Counted from the stretch's first letter, positions 7,632-15,034 are shown. The stretch: DNA of 25,376 nt from Stenotrophomonas sp. UBA2629 (GCA_002359895.1 DEOB01000011.1:616384-641759); one strand, 5' to 3'. Translations and numbers: made by a program. The notes: generated by a model from the letters alone, not told the origin.

Positions 7632-8018
7632 TTACTCAGCGACTTCTTCAGCAACAACAGCCGGACGATCAACCAGCTCAACGTAAGCCATCGGCGCGTT
7701 ATCGCCGGCGCGGAAGCCGCACTTCAGCAGACGCAGGTAGCCGCCCGGACGGGTGGCGTAGCGCGGGCCCAGGATGGTGAACAGGTTACCTACGGCTTCC
7801 TTGTCACGCAGACGGGCGAACGCCAGACGGCGGTTGGCAACCGAATCAACCTTGGCCAGGGTGATCAGCGGCTCGGCAACGCGGCGCAGTTCCTTGGCCT
7901 TCGGCAGCGTGGTCTTGATCAGCTCGTGCTTGAACAGCGACGCAGCCATGTTCTTGAACATTGCTTCGCGGTGGGCGCTGGTACGGTTGAACTTGCGGCC
8001 CGATTTCTGATGACGCAT
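7632..8018 (-). CDS. rplQ: 50S ribosomal protein L17
   Basis: L17 binds 23S rRNA domain III near the exit-tunnel surface of the large subunit. The 128 residues begin with the invariant MRHQKSGRKFNRTSAHREAMFKNM and contain LIKTTLPKAKELRRVAEPLITLAK, both diagnostic. The C-terminus is slightly extended and acidic (VVAEEVAE). AAAGGAAT lies 7 bases before the ATG at 8018. It is the last gene of the alpha set, 190 bases after rpoA rather than the short gap seen in E. coli, and is followed by a strong terminator. The rpoA-rplQ gap carries a perfect hairpin described separately. Confidence 0.98.
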   Translation of the reverse strand: MRHQKSGRKFNRTSAHREAMFKNMAASLFKHELIKTTLPKAKELRRVAEPLITLAKVDSVANRRLAFARLRDKEAVGNLFTILGPRYATRPGGYLRLLKCGFRAGDNAPMAYVELVDRPAVVAEEVAE

Positions 8019-8168
8019 GGGTTTATTCCTTTGAAATGAATGGTAAGGCGTTGGATTTCTCTGTCGCCATCCTGGCGTTGTTGCACGGACTGCGGATGGT
8101 CCTGGCCGCCCCTCCTGGACGACCGGCGCTGCGGCCTGTCAGCCGTCAACGCGGGTACTGCTACAACA

Positions 8169-8198
8169 TTCCCCCGCATGGTTGCCCATGCGGGGGAA
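8169..8198 (-). promoter_or_regulatory. Perfect 13-bp hairpin between rpoA and rplQ
   Basis: TTCCCCCGCATGG and CCATGCGGGGGAA pair perfectly around a 4-base loop, read as GCAA (a GNRA tetraloop) on the transcribed strand. It starts 10 bases after the rpoA stop and lacks a T-tract, so it is more likely a processing, stabilising or attenuating structure than a classic terminator. Confidence 0.75.
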
Positions 8199-8208
8199 CA
8201 GGTGTTGC

Positions 8209-9207
8209 TTAACCAAGCATGCCGTGAGCGGCGACACCGGCCGGCGGCCAGTTCTCCAGCTTCATGCCAAGCGACAGGCCACGCTGGGCCAGCACTTCCT
8301 TGATCTCGGTCAGCGACTTCTTGCCGAGGTTCGGGGTCTTGAGCAGCTCCACTTCGGTCTTCTGGATCAGATCGCCGATGTAGTAAATGCTCTCAGCCTT
8401 CAGGCAGTTGGCCGAACGCACGGTCAACTCCAGGTCGTCGATCGGGCGCAGCAGCACCGGATCCACGCCGTTGTTGGCCGGCTTGGCCGCACCGCGGTCG
8501 CGGTGGGTGAAATCGCCGAACACCGACAGCTGATCGCTGAGGATATCGGCCGCAGTGCGGACCGCTTCCTCGGCATCGATCGTGCCGTTGGTTTCGATAT
8601 CGATGACCAGCTTGTCCAGATCGGTGCGCTGTTCAACACGGGCCGCTTCCACCGAATAGGCGACGCGACGAACCGGCGAGAACGATGCATCCAGAACCAG
8701 ACGACCGATCGCACGGGTTTCTTCGTCCGGACGACGACGCGCGGCCGCCGGCTGGTAGCCGAAGCCACGCTCGATCTTCAGACGCATGTTGATCGAGGCG
8801 TCCTTGGTCAGATGGCAGATCACGTGGTCGCCGTTGATCACTTCGACGTTGTGGTCCAGCTTGATGTCGGCAGCAGTCACGATGCCCGGGCCCTGCTTGG
8901 ACAGGGAGAGCGTGGCGCTGTCGCCGGTATGCATGCGGATAGCCACGTCCTTGAGGTTGAGCAGGACATCCAGCACGTCCTCCTGCAGGCCTTCAAGCGT
9001 GGTGTACTCGTGAAGCACGCCGTCGATCTCGACTTCGGTAATGGCGAAGCCCGGGATGGACGACAGCAGCACGCGACGCAGGGCATTGCCCAACGTATGC
9101 CCGTAACCACGCTCCAGCGGTTCGATCACGACCTTGGCGCGGGTGTCGGTAAGGCGTTCGATCTGCGGACCGCGAGGACGCAGAACCTGGTTTGCGGTAA
9201 CCGTCAT
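8209..9207 (-). CDS. rpoA: DNA-directed RNA polymerase subunit alpha
   Basis: Scaffold subunit for RNA polymerase assembly (N-terminal domain) and contact for UP elements and activators (C-terminal domain). With the ATG at 9207 the protein has 332 residues, the length usual in Xanthomonas relatives. The N-terminal domain shows RGYGHTLGNALRRVLLSSIPG. The C-terminal domain carries ELTVRSANCLKAESIYYIGDL and LLKTPNLGKKSLTEIKEVL. The frame is open 16 codons further upstream, but that stretch overlaps a perfect intergenic hairpin and lacks homology, while CAGGAGAAC precedes the ATG at 9207. It sits between rpsD and rplQ as in other gammaproteobacteria. Confidence 0.98.
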   Translation of the reverse strand: MTVTANQVLRPRGPQIERLTDTRAKVVIEPLERGYGHTLGNALRRVLLSSIPGFAITEVEIDGVLHEYTTLEGLQEDVLDVLLNLKDVAIRMHTGDSATLSLSKQGPGIVTAADIKLDHNVEVINGDHVICHLTKDASINMRLKIERGFGYQPAAARRRPDEETRAIGRLVLDASFSPVRRVAYSVEAARVEQRTDLDKLVIDIETNGTIDAEEAVRTAADILSDQLSVFGDFTHRDRGAAKPANNGVDPVLLRPIDDLELTVRSANCLKAESIYYIGDLIQKTEVELLKTPNLGKKSLTEIKEVLAQRGLSLGMKLENWPPAGVAAHGMLG

Positions 9208-9224
9208 GTTGCGGGTTCTCCTGC

Positions 9225-9250
9225 GAACCTCCGGTGCAACCCGGAGGTTC
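9225..9250 (-). promoter_or_regulatory. Hairpin upstream of rpoA containing a GGAGG
   Basis: GAACCTCCGG and CCGGAGGTTC form a perfect 10-bp stem with a 6-base loop, 11 bases after the rpsD stop. On the mRNA the 3' arm holds GGAGG, and the probable rpoA Shine-Dalgarno (AGGAG) begins only a few bases after the stem. It could tune rpoA translation or mark an RNA-processing site; no T-tract follows. Confidence 0.65.
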
Positions 9251-9261
9251 TCCATTGTGAA

Positions 9262-9891
9262 TTACTTCGAATACAACTCGACGATCAGCGCTTCGTTGAT
9301 ATCCGCAGGCAGGTCCGCACGATCCGGCACAGCCTTGAAGACGCCACTGAACTTCTTCGAATCGACTTCAACCCACGACGGGCTGAGATCGTGCTGCTCG
9401 GCAACGACCAGGGCTTCCTGGACGCGCAGCTGCTTGGCAGCCTTTTCCGACAGAGCGATCGCATCGCCAGCCTTGACCTGGTACGAAGCCAGGTTCACCG
9501 ACTTGCCGTTGACCGTCACACCGCGGTGCGACACCAGCTGACGGGCAGCCGGACGGGTTACAGCGAAGCCCATGCGGTAGACGACGTTGTCCAGACGGGT
9601 TTCCAGCAACTGCAGCAGGTTCTCGCCGGTGTTGCCCTTCTTGGTCGAGGCCTTCTTGTAGTAGTTGCGGAACTGACGCTCCAGCAGACCGTAGATACGC
9701 TTGACCTTCTGCTTTTCACGCAGCTGGGTAGCGTAGTCGGACAGCTTGCCCTTACGGGCAGTGGCGCCGTGCTGGCCGGGCTTCTGCTCCAGCTTGCACT
9801 TTGAGTCCAGCGCACGGGCCGGGCTCTTGAGGGAGAGGTCGGCGCCTTCGCGACGGGCGAGCTTACAGGTAGGACCGATATAACGAGCCAT
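9262..9891 (-). CDS. rpsD: 30S ribosomal protein S4
   Basis: Primary binder of the 16S rRNA 5' domain that nucleates 30S assembly and shapes decoding fidelity; in E. coli it also represses its own operon through a leader pseudoknot. The 209 residues start MARYIGPTCKLARREGADL, contain KQKVKRIYGLLERQFRNYYKKA and LLQLLETRLDNVVYRMGFA, and carry the S4 RNA-binding domain (ARQLVSHRGVTVNGKSVN). AAGGAG lies 9 bases upstream of the ATG at 9891, and rpsK ends 14 bases before it. If S4 autoregulation is conserved, its target should lie in the long leader before rpsM (10665-11014). Confidence 0.98.
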   Translation of the reverse strand: MARYIGPTCKLARREGADLSLKSPARALDSKCKLEQKPGQHGATARKGKLSDYATQLREKQKVKRIYGLLERQFRNYYKKASTKKGNTGENLLQLLETRLDNVVYRMGFAVTRPAARQLVSHRGVTVNGKSVNLASYQVKAGDAIALSEKAAKQLRVQEALVVAEQHDLSPSWVEVDSKKFSGVFKAVPDRADLPADINEALIVELYSK

Positions 9892-9905
9892 TTCTTATCG
9901 CTCCT

Positions 9906-10295
9906 TTAGACGCGACGCTTCTTCGGCGGACGGCACCCGTTGTGCGGGATTGGCGTCACGTCGATGATGTTGGTGATCTTGTAGCCGACGTTGTTCAACG
10001 AACGTACGGCCGACTCACGGCCCGGACCCGGACCCTTGATGCGGACTTCCAGCGACTTCAGTCCGTAATCCAGCGCAGCCTTGCCAGCCTTTTCGGCGGC
10101 AACCTGAGCGGCGAACGGAGTCGACTTACGCGAGCCACGGAAACCGGCGCCACCGGAGGTCGCCCAGGACAATGCGTTGCCCTGACGGTCGGTGATGGTC
10201 ACGATGGTGTTGTTGAACGAAGCGTGGACGTGTGCAACGCCGTCGGTGACGACGCGCTTGATCTTCTTCTTGGTTTTTGCTGCGGGCTTAGCCAT
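9906..10295 (-). CDS. rpsK: 30S ribosomal protein S11
   Basis: Platform protein of the small subunit, near the Shine-Dalgarno helix and E site. The 129 residues show the family pattern: a lysine-rich start (MAKPAAKTKKKIKRVV), AHVHASFNNTIVTITDRQGN, ATSGGAGFRGSRKSTPFAAQ, GPGPGRESAVRSL and the basic C-terminus NGCRPPKKRRV. AAGGGA precedes the ATG at 10295, and the gap after rpsM is 12 bases. It is the second gene of the alpha set, with standard length and order. Confidence 0.98.
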   Translation of the reverse strand: MAKPAAKTKKKIKRVVTDGVAHVHASFNNTIVTITDRQGNALSWATSGGAGFRGSRKSTPFAAQVAAEKAGKAALDYGLKSLEVRIKGPGPGRESAVRSLNNVGYKITNIIDVTPIPHNGCRPPKKRRV

Positions 10296-10307
10296 TTCTT
10301 AGGTCCC

Positions 10308-10664
10308 TTACTTCCTGATCGCCTTGCGCGGACCCTTACGGGTGCGGGCGTTGGTACGGGTACGCTGGCCACGCAGCGGCAAGCCACGACGGTGACGCAG
10401 GCCGCGGTAGCAACCCAGGTCCATCAGGCGCTTGATTGCGATGCCGATTTCACGACGCAGATCGCCCTCGACAATGTACTTGCCGACTTCCAAACGCAGG
10501 CGTTCGATTTCCGGCTCCGACAAATCGCGGATCTTGGTGGTCGAAGCAACGCCTGCGACTTCGCAGACCTTCTTCGAACGGGTACGGCCGATGCCGTAAA
10601 TGCTTTGCAACCCGACCCAGACATGCTTCTGGGCTGGCAGGTTGACGCCTGCAATACGCGCCAT
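10308..10664 (-). CDS. rpsM: 30S ribosomal protein S13
   Basis: Head protein of the small subunit; contacts P-site tRNA and forms bridges with the 50S subunit. With the ATG at 10664 the protein has 118 residues (the normal size), starting MARIAGVNLPAQKHVWVGLQ, with YGIGRTRSKKVCEVAGV and the basic tail GLPLRGQRTRTNARTRKGPRK. The frame continues 24 codons upstream, but that region has no S13 similarity and GGAG lies 9 bases before the chosen ATG. It is the first gene of the alpha set. In E. coli rpmJ sits just upstream; here a long non-coding leader takes that place. Confidence 0.97.
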   Translation of the reverse strand: MARIAGVNLPAQKHVWVGLQSIYGIGRTRSKKVCEVAGVASTTKIRDLSEPEIERLRLEVGKYIVEGDLRREIGIAIKRLMDLGCYRGLRHRRGLPLRGQRTRTNARTRKGPRKAIRK

Positions 10665-10999
10665 GACGCGGTTCTCCAGCTGAGTGATGGCCGAATACGC
10701 ACCTTGGAGGCGCGCCAATCCGGCAGGATGGATCAAAAATGTGAACTAGCGATACTAACAAGGTCTCGGTTTGCTTTGAAGTCCGCGGAACACAAGGTTC
10801 CATGGACCCGGCGTGGGGAGTGTGCCCATGCTCCGGCGCCGGATGTGCCTGGCAGGAAGGTTGCCCTTCGAGCCGCCCGCGCTACTCCCGCGCGGAACAA
10901 CCACATCGCACCCCCACCCGAAACCGCTGCAGGGGCCGCCCTTCTGATTTGCAGACACGCCCCGGATGCCGGGGCGGTCACTACGCAATTAAGCGCGCA
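10665..10999 (-). promoter_or_regulatory. Long structured leader of the alpha operon (secY-rpsM gap)
   Basis: About 335 bases between the candidate promoter at the end of secY and rpsM hold no convincing gene; rpmJ is absent. Visible structure: an 8-bp perfect stem with a 3-base loop at 10958-10976 (CGCCCCGG / CCGGGGCG), a 6-bp stem at 10877-10895 (CCGCGC / GCGCGG) and a 12-bp palindrome at 10832-10843. A second, weaker promoter (TTCAAA, 17 bases, TAGTAT) may lie at 10752-10780. Two short minus-strand frames in the region look like random arginine/proline-rich readings. A target for S4 autoregulation would be expected here. Confidence 0.55.
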
Positions 11000-11028
11000 A
11001 GTATAACGGGTGAATCAGCCGCGTGCAA
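11000..11028 (-). promoter_or_regulatory. Candidate sigma-70 promoter for rpsM-rpsK-rpsD-rpoA-rplQ
   Basis: On the minus strand TTGCAC (11023-11028) and TATACT (11000-11005) are separated by 17 bases and overlap the secY stop. The -10 matches consensus at 5 of 6 positions, the -35 at 3. The same -35 and spacing recur before rpsJ. Confidence 0.5.
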
Positions 11029-12370
11029 AACCACCGCGATTGCCGCCCTTCAGGTTCGCCTTCTTGAGCAGGCTTTCGTACTGGTGCGACATCAGGTGCG
11101 CCTGGATCTGCGCAATGAAATCCATCACCACCACCACCACGATCAACAGCGAGGTGCCACCGAAGTAGAACGAGGCATTGAGCTGGGTGCGCATGATTTC
11201 CGGCAGCAGACAGACAATGACCAAGTACAACGAACCAGCGGCGGTCAGACGGGTCAGCACGGCGTCGACGTATTCTGCCGTTGCCTTGCCCGGACGGATG
11301 CCCGGAATCAGCGCGCCCGACTTCTTCAGGTTGTCAGCGGTTTCCTGCGAGTTGAACACCAGCGCGGTGTAGAAGAACGCAAAACCCGAAATCAACGCGG
11401 CAAACACGATCATGTGCAGCGGCTCGCCCGGACCCAGCGCGTTAGCAACTTTCTGCAACCACGTCGCAGAGCTGGCCTGGCCGGACCACATGGCCAGCGT
11501 GGCCGGGAACGCCAGGATGCTGGAAGCAAAGATGGCCGGGATCACGCCCGCCATGTTCAACTTCAGCGGCAGGAACGAGGTCTGGTTCATGTACGCATTA
11601 CGACCACCCTGACGGCGGGCGTAATTGACCGTGATACGACGCTGACCGCGCTCGACGAACACCACGAAATAGGTGAAAGCCAGCACCACCAGCACGATGA
11701 TCAGCAACGAGATGAAGCTCATGTTGCCGTCACGGTAAGCCTCGACGGTTTGAATCACCGCAGACGGCAGGCCAGCAACAATGCCGGCGAAAATGATCAG
11801 CGAAACACCGTTGCCGATGCCACGCTCGGTGACCTGCTCACCCACCCACATCAGGAAGATGGTGCCTGCGGTCAATGCGACCACGGCGGTGAACACGAAA
11901 GCCATGCCAGGGTTGTAAACCACGGCTGCACCGCCCGGCGACACCTGGTTCTGCAGCGCGAGCGCAATACTGCCGCCCTGCACTACGGCCAGGAGCACCG
12001 CGCCAATGCGCGAATACTGGGTGATCTTGCGACGGCCCGATTCACCTTCCTTCTGCATCGCCTTGAGCGTCGGGAAGATGTGGACAGCCAGCTGCATCAC
12101 GATGGACGCCGAGATGTACGGCATCACGTTCAACGCAAAAATACTGAAACGGTGCAGGGCGCCGCCCGAGAACATGTTGAACATGTCCACGATTCCGCCG
12201 CCCTGCGCCTGCATCAGCGAAAGCATGGCATCGGGATTGACGCCCGGCACCGGCACATAACAGCCGATGCGATAGACGAGCAATGCCCCAAGTACGAACA
12301 GAAGACGCTGGCGAAGTTCTGTGAACTTGCCCATCCCGCCCGCGAGGTTACCGATGCCAGCTTGCGCCAT
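11015..12370 (-). CDS. secY: Preprotein translocase subunit SecY
   Basis: Pore-forming subunit of the SecYEG channel for protein export and membrane insertion. The 451-residue protein has the ten membrane segments of the family. Key places are the N-terminal ELRQRLLFVLGALLVYRIG, GGGIVDMFNMFSGGALHRFSIFAL (plug region and helix 2), the cytoplasmic loop VERGQRRITVNYARRQGGR, and the SecA/ribosome-contacting loop PGIRPGKATAEYVDAVLTRLT. The ATG at 12370 is chosen because AGGAG lies 10 bases upstream; the Shine-Dalgarno overlaps the end of rplO, whose stop is 7 bases before, so the two are probably translationally coupled. The upstream extension of the frame lies inside rplO and is not real. Confidence 0.98.
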   Translation of the reverse strand: MAQAGIGNLAGGMGKFTELRQRLLFVLGALLVYRIGCYVPVPGVNPDAMLSLMQAQGGGIVDMFNMFSGGALHRFSIFALNVMPYISASIVMQLAVHIFPTLKAMQKEGESGRRKITQYSRIGAVLLAVVQGGSIALALQNQVSPGGAAVVYNPGMAFVFTAVVALTAGTIFLMWVGEQVTERGIGNGVSLIIFAGIVAGLPSAVIQTVEAYRDGNMSFISLLIIVLVVLAFTYFVVFVERGQRRITVNYARRQGGRNAYMNQTSFLPLKLNMAGVIPAIFASSILAFPATLAMWSGQASSATWLQKVANALGPGEPLHMIVFAALISGFAFFYTALVFNSQETADNLKKSGALIPGIRPGKATAEYVDAVLTRLTAAGSLYLVIVCLLPEIMRTQLNASFYFGGTSLLIVVVVVMDFIAQIQAHLMSHQYESLLKKANLKGGNRGGFARG

Positions 12371-12377
12371 GTTCCAG

Positions 12378-12821
12378 TTACTCCTGTACGCTGCCGCCGG
12401 CGGCTTCGATCGCAGCCTTGGCACCAGCAGTTGCCGCAACACCCTTCAGGGTGAATGCCTTGCTCAGCTCGCCCTTCAGGACGATCTTTGCCTTCTTGGC
12501 GGTCGACGGGACCAGCTTCGCGGCGCGCAGCGCTGCGAAATCGATCTCACCGGCTTCCAGACGGTCCAGATGGTAGGACAGCACTTCTGCGGTGTCCTTG
12601 GCGATCCGGGAGTAGAAGCCGATCTTCGGCAGACGACGCTGCATCGGGGTCTGGCCGCCTTCGAAGCCAGCCTTGATCTTGCCGCCACCCTTACGAGCGA
12701 ACGAACCCTTGTGGCCGCGGCCGCAGGTCTTGCCCAGGCCGGAGCCGATACCACGACCGACGCGGGTGCGCTCGGTGCGGGCGCCCGGTGCCGGGCTCAG
12801 TTCATTAAGACGCAAAGTCAT
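12378..12821 (-). CDS. rplO: 50S ribosomal protein L15
   Basis: Late-assembly large-subunit protein that threads into 23S rRNA. The 147 residues show the conserved N-terminal half (MTLRLNELSPAPGARTERTRVGRGIGSGLGKTCGRGHKG), the glycine/arginine-rich RNA-binding extension with FEGGQTPMQRRLPK, and the globular C-terminal half ending GGSVQE. It starts 6 bases after rpmD and its last codons contain the secY Shine-Dalgarno. Standard order and length for the spc set. Confidence 0.98.
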   Translation of the reverse strand: MTLRLNELSPAPGARTERTRVGRGIGSGLGKTCGRGHKGSFARKGGGKIKAGFEGGQTPMQRRLPKIGFYSRIAKDTAEVLSYHLDRLEAGEIDFAALRAAKLVPSTAKKAKIVLKGELSKAFTLKGVAATAGAKAAIEAAGGSVQE

Positions 12822-12827
12822 GATCTA

Positions 12828-13016
12828 TTACTCCTCAACCTTGACGAGGTAATGAACCTTGTTGATCAGACCGCGAACCTGCGGGCTATCCTTCAGTTCA
12901 CGCACGTCGTTGATCTTGTTCAGGCCCAGGGCGCGCACCGACAGGCGGTGAAGCGACTGGGTTCCACGCAGGCCGCGCACCAGGCGCACCTTCACGGTCT
13001 TAGCGGACTCAGCCAT
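12828..13016 (-). CDS. rpmD: 50S ribosomal protein L30
   Basis: Small ferredoxin-fold large-subunit protein, 62 residues, recognised by KTVKVRLVRGLRGTQSLHRLSVRALGL and the ending INKVHYLVKVEE. The start ATG lies inside the rpsE 3' end (8-base overlap, ATGGCTGA), with GGAGG in the last codons of rpsE acting as its Shine-Dalgarno; this implies translational coupling. Confidence 0.97.
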   Translation of the reverse strand: MAESAKTVKVRLVRGLRGTQSLHRLSVRALGLNKINDVRELKDSPQVRGLINKVHYLVKVEE

Positions 13017-13545
13017 GGTTGAGATCCTCCACCTTCTTGCCGCGCTTGGCAGCGATACGTGCCGGCGACTGCACGCCAGCCAGACCCTTCAGCGTTGCAC
13101 GGACCAGGTTGATCGGGTTACGTGAACCCACAGCCTTGGCCAGCACGTTCTTCACGCCAACGGCTTCCAGAACGGCGCGCATTGCACCACCGGCGATGAC
13201 GCCAGTACCTTCCGAAGCCGGCTGCATGAACACGCGAGCTGCGCCGTGACCATCCTTGACGGTGTGCCACAAGGTGCCGTTGTTCAGGTCAACGCTGATC
13301 TGGTTCTTGCGAGCCTGCTCCATCGACTTCTGGATGGCGACCGGCACTTCGCGCGCCTTGCCATAACCAAAACCGACCTTGCCTTCGCCATCGCCGACCA
13401 CGGTCAGAGCGGTGAAGGTGAACTGGCGACCGCCCTTGACGGTCTTGCTGACGCGGTTGACCGCGACCAGCTTTTCGATCATGCCATCGTCGACTTTCTC
13501 TTCGCGATTACGGTCGCGACCCCGTGACTGACGTTCTTCTGCCAT
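13009..13545 (-). CDS. rpsE: 30S ribosomal protein S5
   Basis: Small-subunit protein at the mRNA entry site that affects decoding accuracy and helicase activity. The 178 residues begin with a charged extension (MAEERQSRGRDRNREEKVDDG), then the double-stranded RNA-binding-like domain with VAVNRVSKTVKGGRQFTF and KVGFGYGKAREVPVAIQKSM, and the C-terminal NPINLVRATLKGL. AAGGAATC precedes the ATG at 13545. Unlike the compact E. coli spc operon, 160 bases separate it from rplR. Confidence 0.98.
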   Translation of the reverse strand: MAEERQSRGRDRNREEKVDDGMIEKLVAVNRVSKTVKGGRQFTFTALTVVGDGEGKVGFGYGKAREVPVAIQKSMEQARKNQISVDLNNGTLWHTVKDGHGAARVFMQPASEGTGVIAGGAMRAVLEAVGVKNVLAKAVGSRNPINLVRATLKGLAGVQSPARIAAKRGKKVEDLNHG

Positions 13546-13644
13546 GTTGATTCCTTGATTGATTGGATATGTACGGCTCTTGGCCGCTTATGGTTGTGAG
13601 TTACCGCGTTGAATCAGTAGTGGCTGCATAAGAACCAGTACCGC

Positions 13645-13697
13645 CCGGCACTTCCCGTACCGGCAGGTAGGCGGAAAGGGGCACTCGGCCCCTTTCC
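13645..13697 (-). promoter_or_regulatory. Two tandem hairpins in the rplR-rpsE gap
   Basis: Eight bases after the rplR stop, GGAAAGGGGC / GCCCCTTTCC forms a perfect 10-bp stem with a 5-base loop (13673-13697). Nine bases further, CCGGTAC / GTGCCGG (mRNA sense) forms a 7-bp stem with one U-G pair around GGGAA (13645-13663). Neither has a T-tract. Confidence 0.65.
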
Positions 13698-13705
13698 TTA
13701 TCTGC

Positions 13706-14059
13706 TTAGAACTGCAGACCACCCTCACGGGCGGCATCAGCCAGCGCCTTGATGCGACCGTGGTAGCGGTAGCCCGAGCGGTCGAAAGCGACCTTCTCGA
13801 TACCAGCAGCCTTGGCGCGCTCGGCGATCAGCTTGCCGACCTTGGTGGCAGCGTCGATGTTCTTGCCGCTCTTCAGGCCTTCCTTCACTTCAGCCTGCGC
13901 GGTGTTGGCAGCAGCCAGCACGACGGAGCCATCAGCGGTGAAAACCTGTGCGTACAGGTGCTGACCGGTGCGCAGAACCGACAGGCGAGCAACACCCAAA
14001 GTACGGATGTGCGAGCGGGTCGACTTGGCGCGACGCAGACGGGCAATGTTCTTGTTCAT
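13706..14059 (-). CDS. rplR: 50S ribosomal protein L18
   Basis: Binds 5S rRNA with L5 and anchors it to the large subunit. The 117 residues start MNKNIARLRRAKSTRSHIRTLG, with RLSVLRTGQHLYAQVF and the conserved C-terminal FDRSGYRYHGRIKALADAAREGGLQF. GAGGATAA precedes the ATG at 14059. It lies 33 bases after rplF. The downstream gap to rpsE is unusually long and structured. Confidence 0.98.
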   Translation of the reverse strand: MNKNIARLRRAKSTRSHIRTLGVARLSVLRTGQHLYAQVFTADGSVVLAAANTAQAEVKEGLKSGKNIDAATKVGKLIAERAKAAGIEKVAFDRSGYRYHGRIKALADAAREGGLQF

Positions 14060-14092
14060 GATCTTTATCCTCGAAAGCTGAAAACCTAAGAA

Positions 14093-14620
14093 TTAGGCCT
14101 TCTTGGCTTCCTTGCGAATGATGACTTCACCGGCGTACTTCACACCCTTGCCCTTATAGGGCTCCGGCGGACGGAAACCGCGGATTTTGGCAGCGGCTTC
14201 ACCGACGGCCTGCTTGTCCGAACCCTGCACGACGACTTCCGTCTGCGTCGGGGTCGACAGCGTGATGCCTTCCGGCGCCACGAACACGACAGGATGCGAG
14301 AAGCCCAGCGACAGGTTCAGGTCCTTGCCCTGCATGGCTGCGCGGTAACCCACGCCCACCAGCTCCAGCTTCTTTTCGAAGCCTTCGGACACGCCCTGCA
14401 CCATGTTGGCCAGGATCGAACGAACGGTGCCGGTCAGTGCATCGAAGGTGATGTCCTTCGGATTCAGCGTGACGACGCCATTGTCGAGGGTGATTTCTAC
14501 ACCAACGGACTTGTTCAGCGACAGCGAGCCCTTCGGGCCCTTGACGCTCACAACTTCCGGCTGGATGTTCAGTTCAACGCCCTTGGGCAGGTTGATCGGC
14601 TTCTTGGCTACACGGGACAT
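14093..14620 (-). CDS. rplF: 50S ribosomal protein L6
   Basis: Large-subunit protein near the L7/L12 stalk base and sarcin-ricin loop. The 175 residues show MSRVAKKPINLPKGVELNIQ, the duplicated L6 fold, VGVGYRAAMQGKDLNLSLGFSHP and the C-terminal signature IRGFRPPEPYKGKGVKYAGEVIIRKEAKKA. GGAG precedes the ATG at 14620, and rpsH ends 15 bases upstream. Standard for the spc set. Confidence 0.98.
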   Translation of the reverse strand: MSRVAKKPINLPKGVELNIQPEVVSVKGPKGSLSLNKSVGVEITLDNGVVTLNPKDITFDALTGTVRSILANMVQGVSEGFEKKLELVGVGYRAAMQGKDLNLSLGFSHPVVFVAPEGITLSTPTQTEVVVQGSDKQAVGEAAAKIRGFRPPEPYKGKGVKYAGEVIIRKEAKKA

Positions 14621-14635
14621 AGTGGACTCCTTCCC

Positions 14636-15034
14636 TTAGGCCACGAAGCACAGGACTTCGCCGCCGACGCCCAACTGGCGCGCCTGCGCATCAGTCATGA
14701 TGCCCTTGGAGGTGGAAATGATGGCGACGCCCAGGCCATTGAGGACCTTCGGCAGCTCGGACTTACCGCGGTACTGGCGCAGACCCGAACGCGAGAAGCG
14801 CTTCAGGGTAGCGATGACCGGCTTGCCCTCGAAGTACTTCAGGACGATTTCGAGCTCGGCCTTGTTGTTTTCCAGCTTGTTGACGCGCAGATCAGCGATA
14901 TAGCCCTCAGCCTTCAACACCTCGGCGATTGCCACCTTGATCTTGGACGACGGGGCTTTCACCGTCTGCTTGCCAACCGCGGCCGCATTCTTGATGCGTA
15001 CCAGCAGGTCGGCGATGGGATCAGTCATGCTCAT
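14636..15034 (-). CDS. rpsH: 30S ribosomal protein S8
   Basis: Central-domain 16S rRNA binder; in E. coli the translational repressor of the spc operon. With the ATG at 15034 the product has 132 residues (E. coli 130): MSMTDPIADLLVRIKNAAAV, then KRFSRSGLRQYRG and the conserved ending GIMTDAQARQLGVGGEVLCFVA. AAAGG lies about 7 bases before this ATG, favouring it over a second ATG at 15028. The frame is open 52 codons further upstream but that part covers the structured rpsN-rpsH gap and has no S8 similarity. Confidence 0.97.
   Translation of the reverse strand: MSMTDPIADLLVRIKNAAAVGKQTVKAPSSKIKVAIAEVLKAEGYIADLRVNKLENNKAELEIVLKYFEGKPVIATLKRFSRSGLRQYRGKSELPKVLNGLGVAIISTSKGIMTDAQARQLGVGGEVLCFVA

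Noticed and set aside
10733..10988. Two short minus-strand frames in the secY-rpsM gap that might be rpmJ or a small protein
   Set aside because: Neither has the L36 pattern (basic, about 38-41 residues with Cys/His spacing or the C-minus form), and both are Arg/Pro/Gly-rich without a convincing Shine-Dalgarno.
8182..12454. Long plus-strand frames (8182-9804, 10802-12454) opposite rpoA/rpsD and secY
   Set aside because: They are antisense to certain genes, low in recognisable domains and rich in His/Gln/Arg, so I treat them as shadows.
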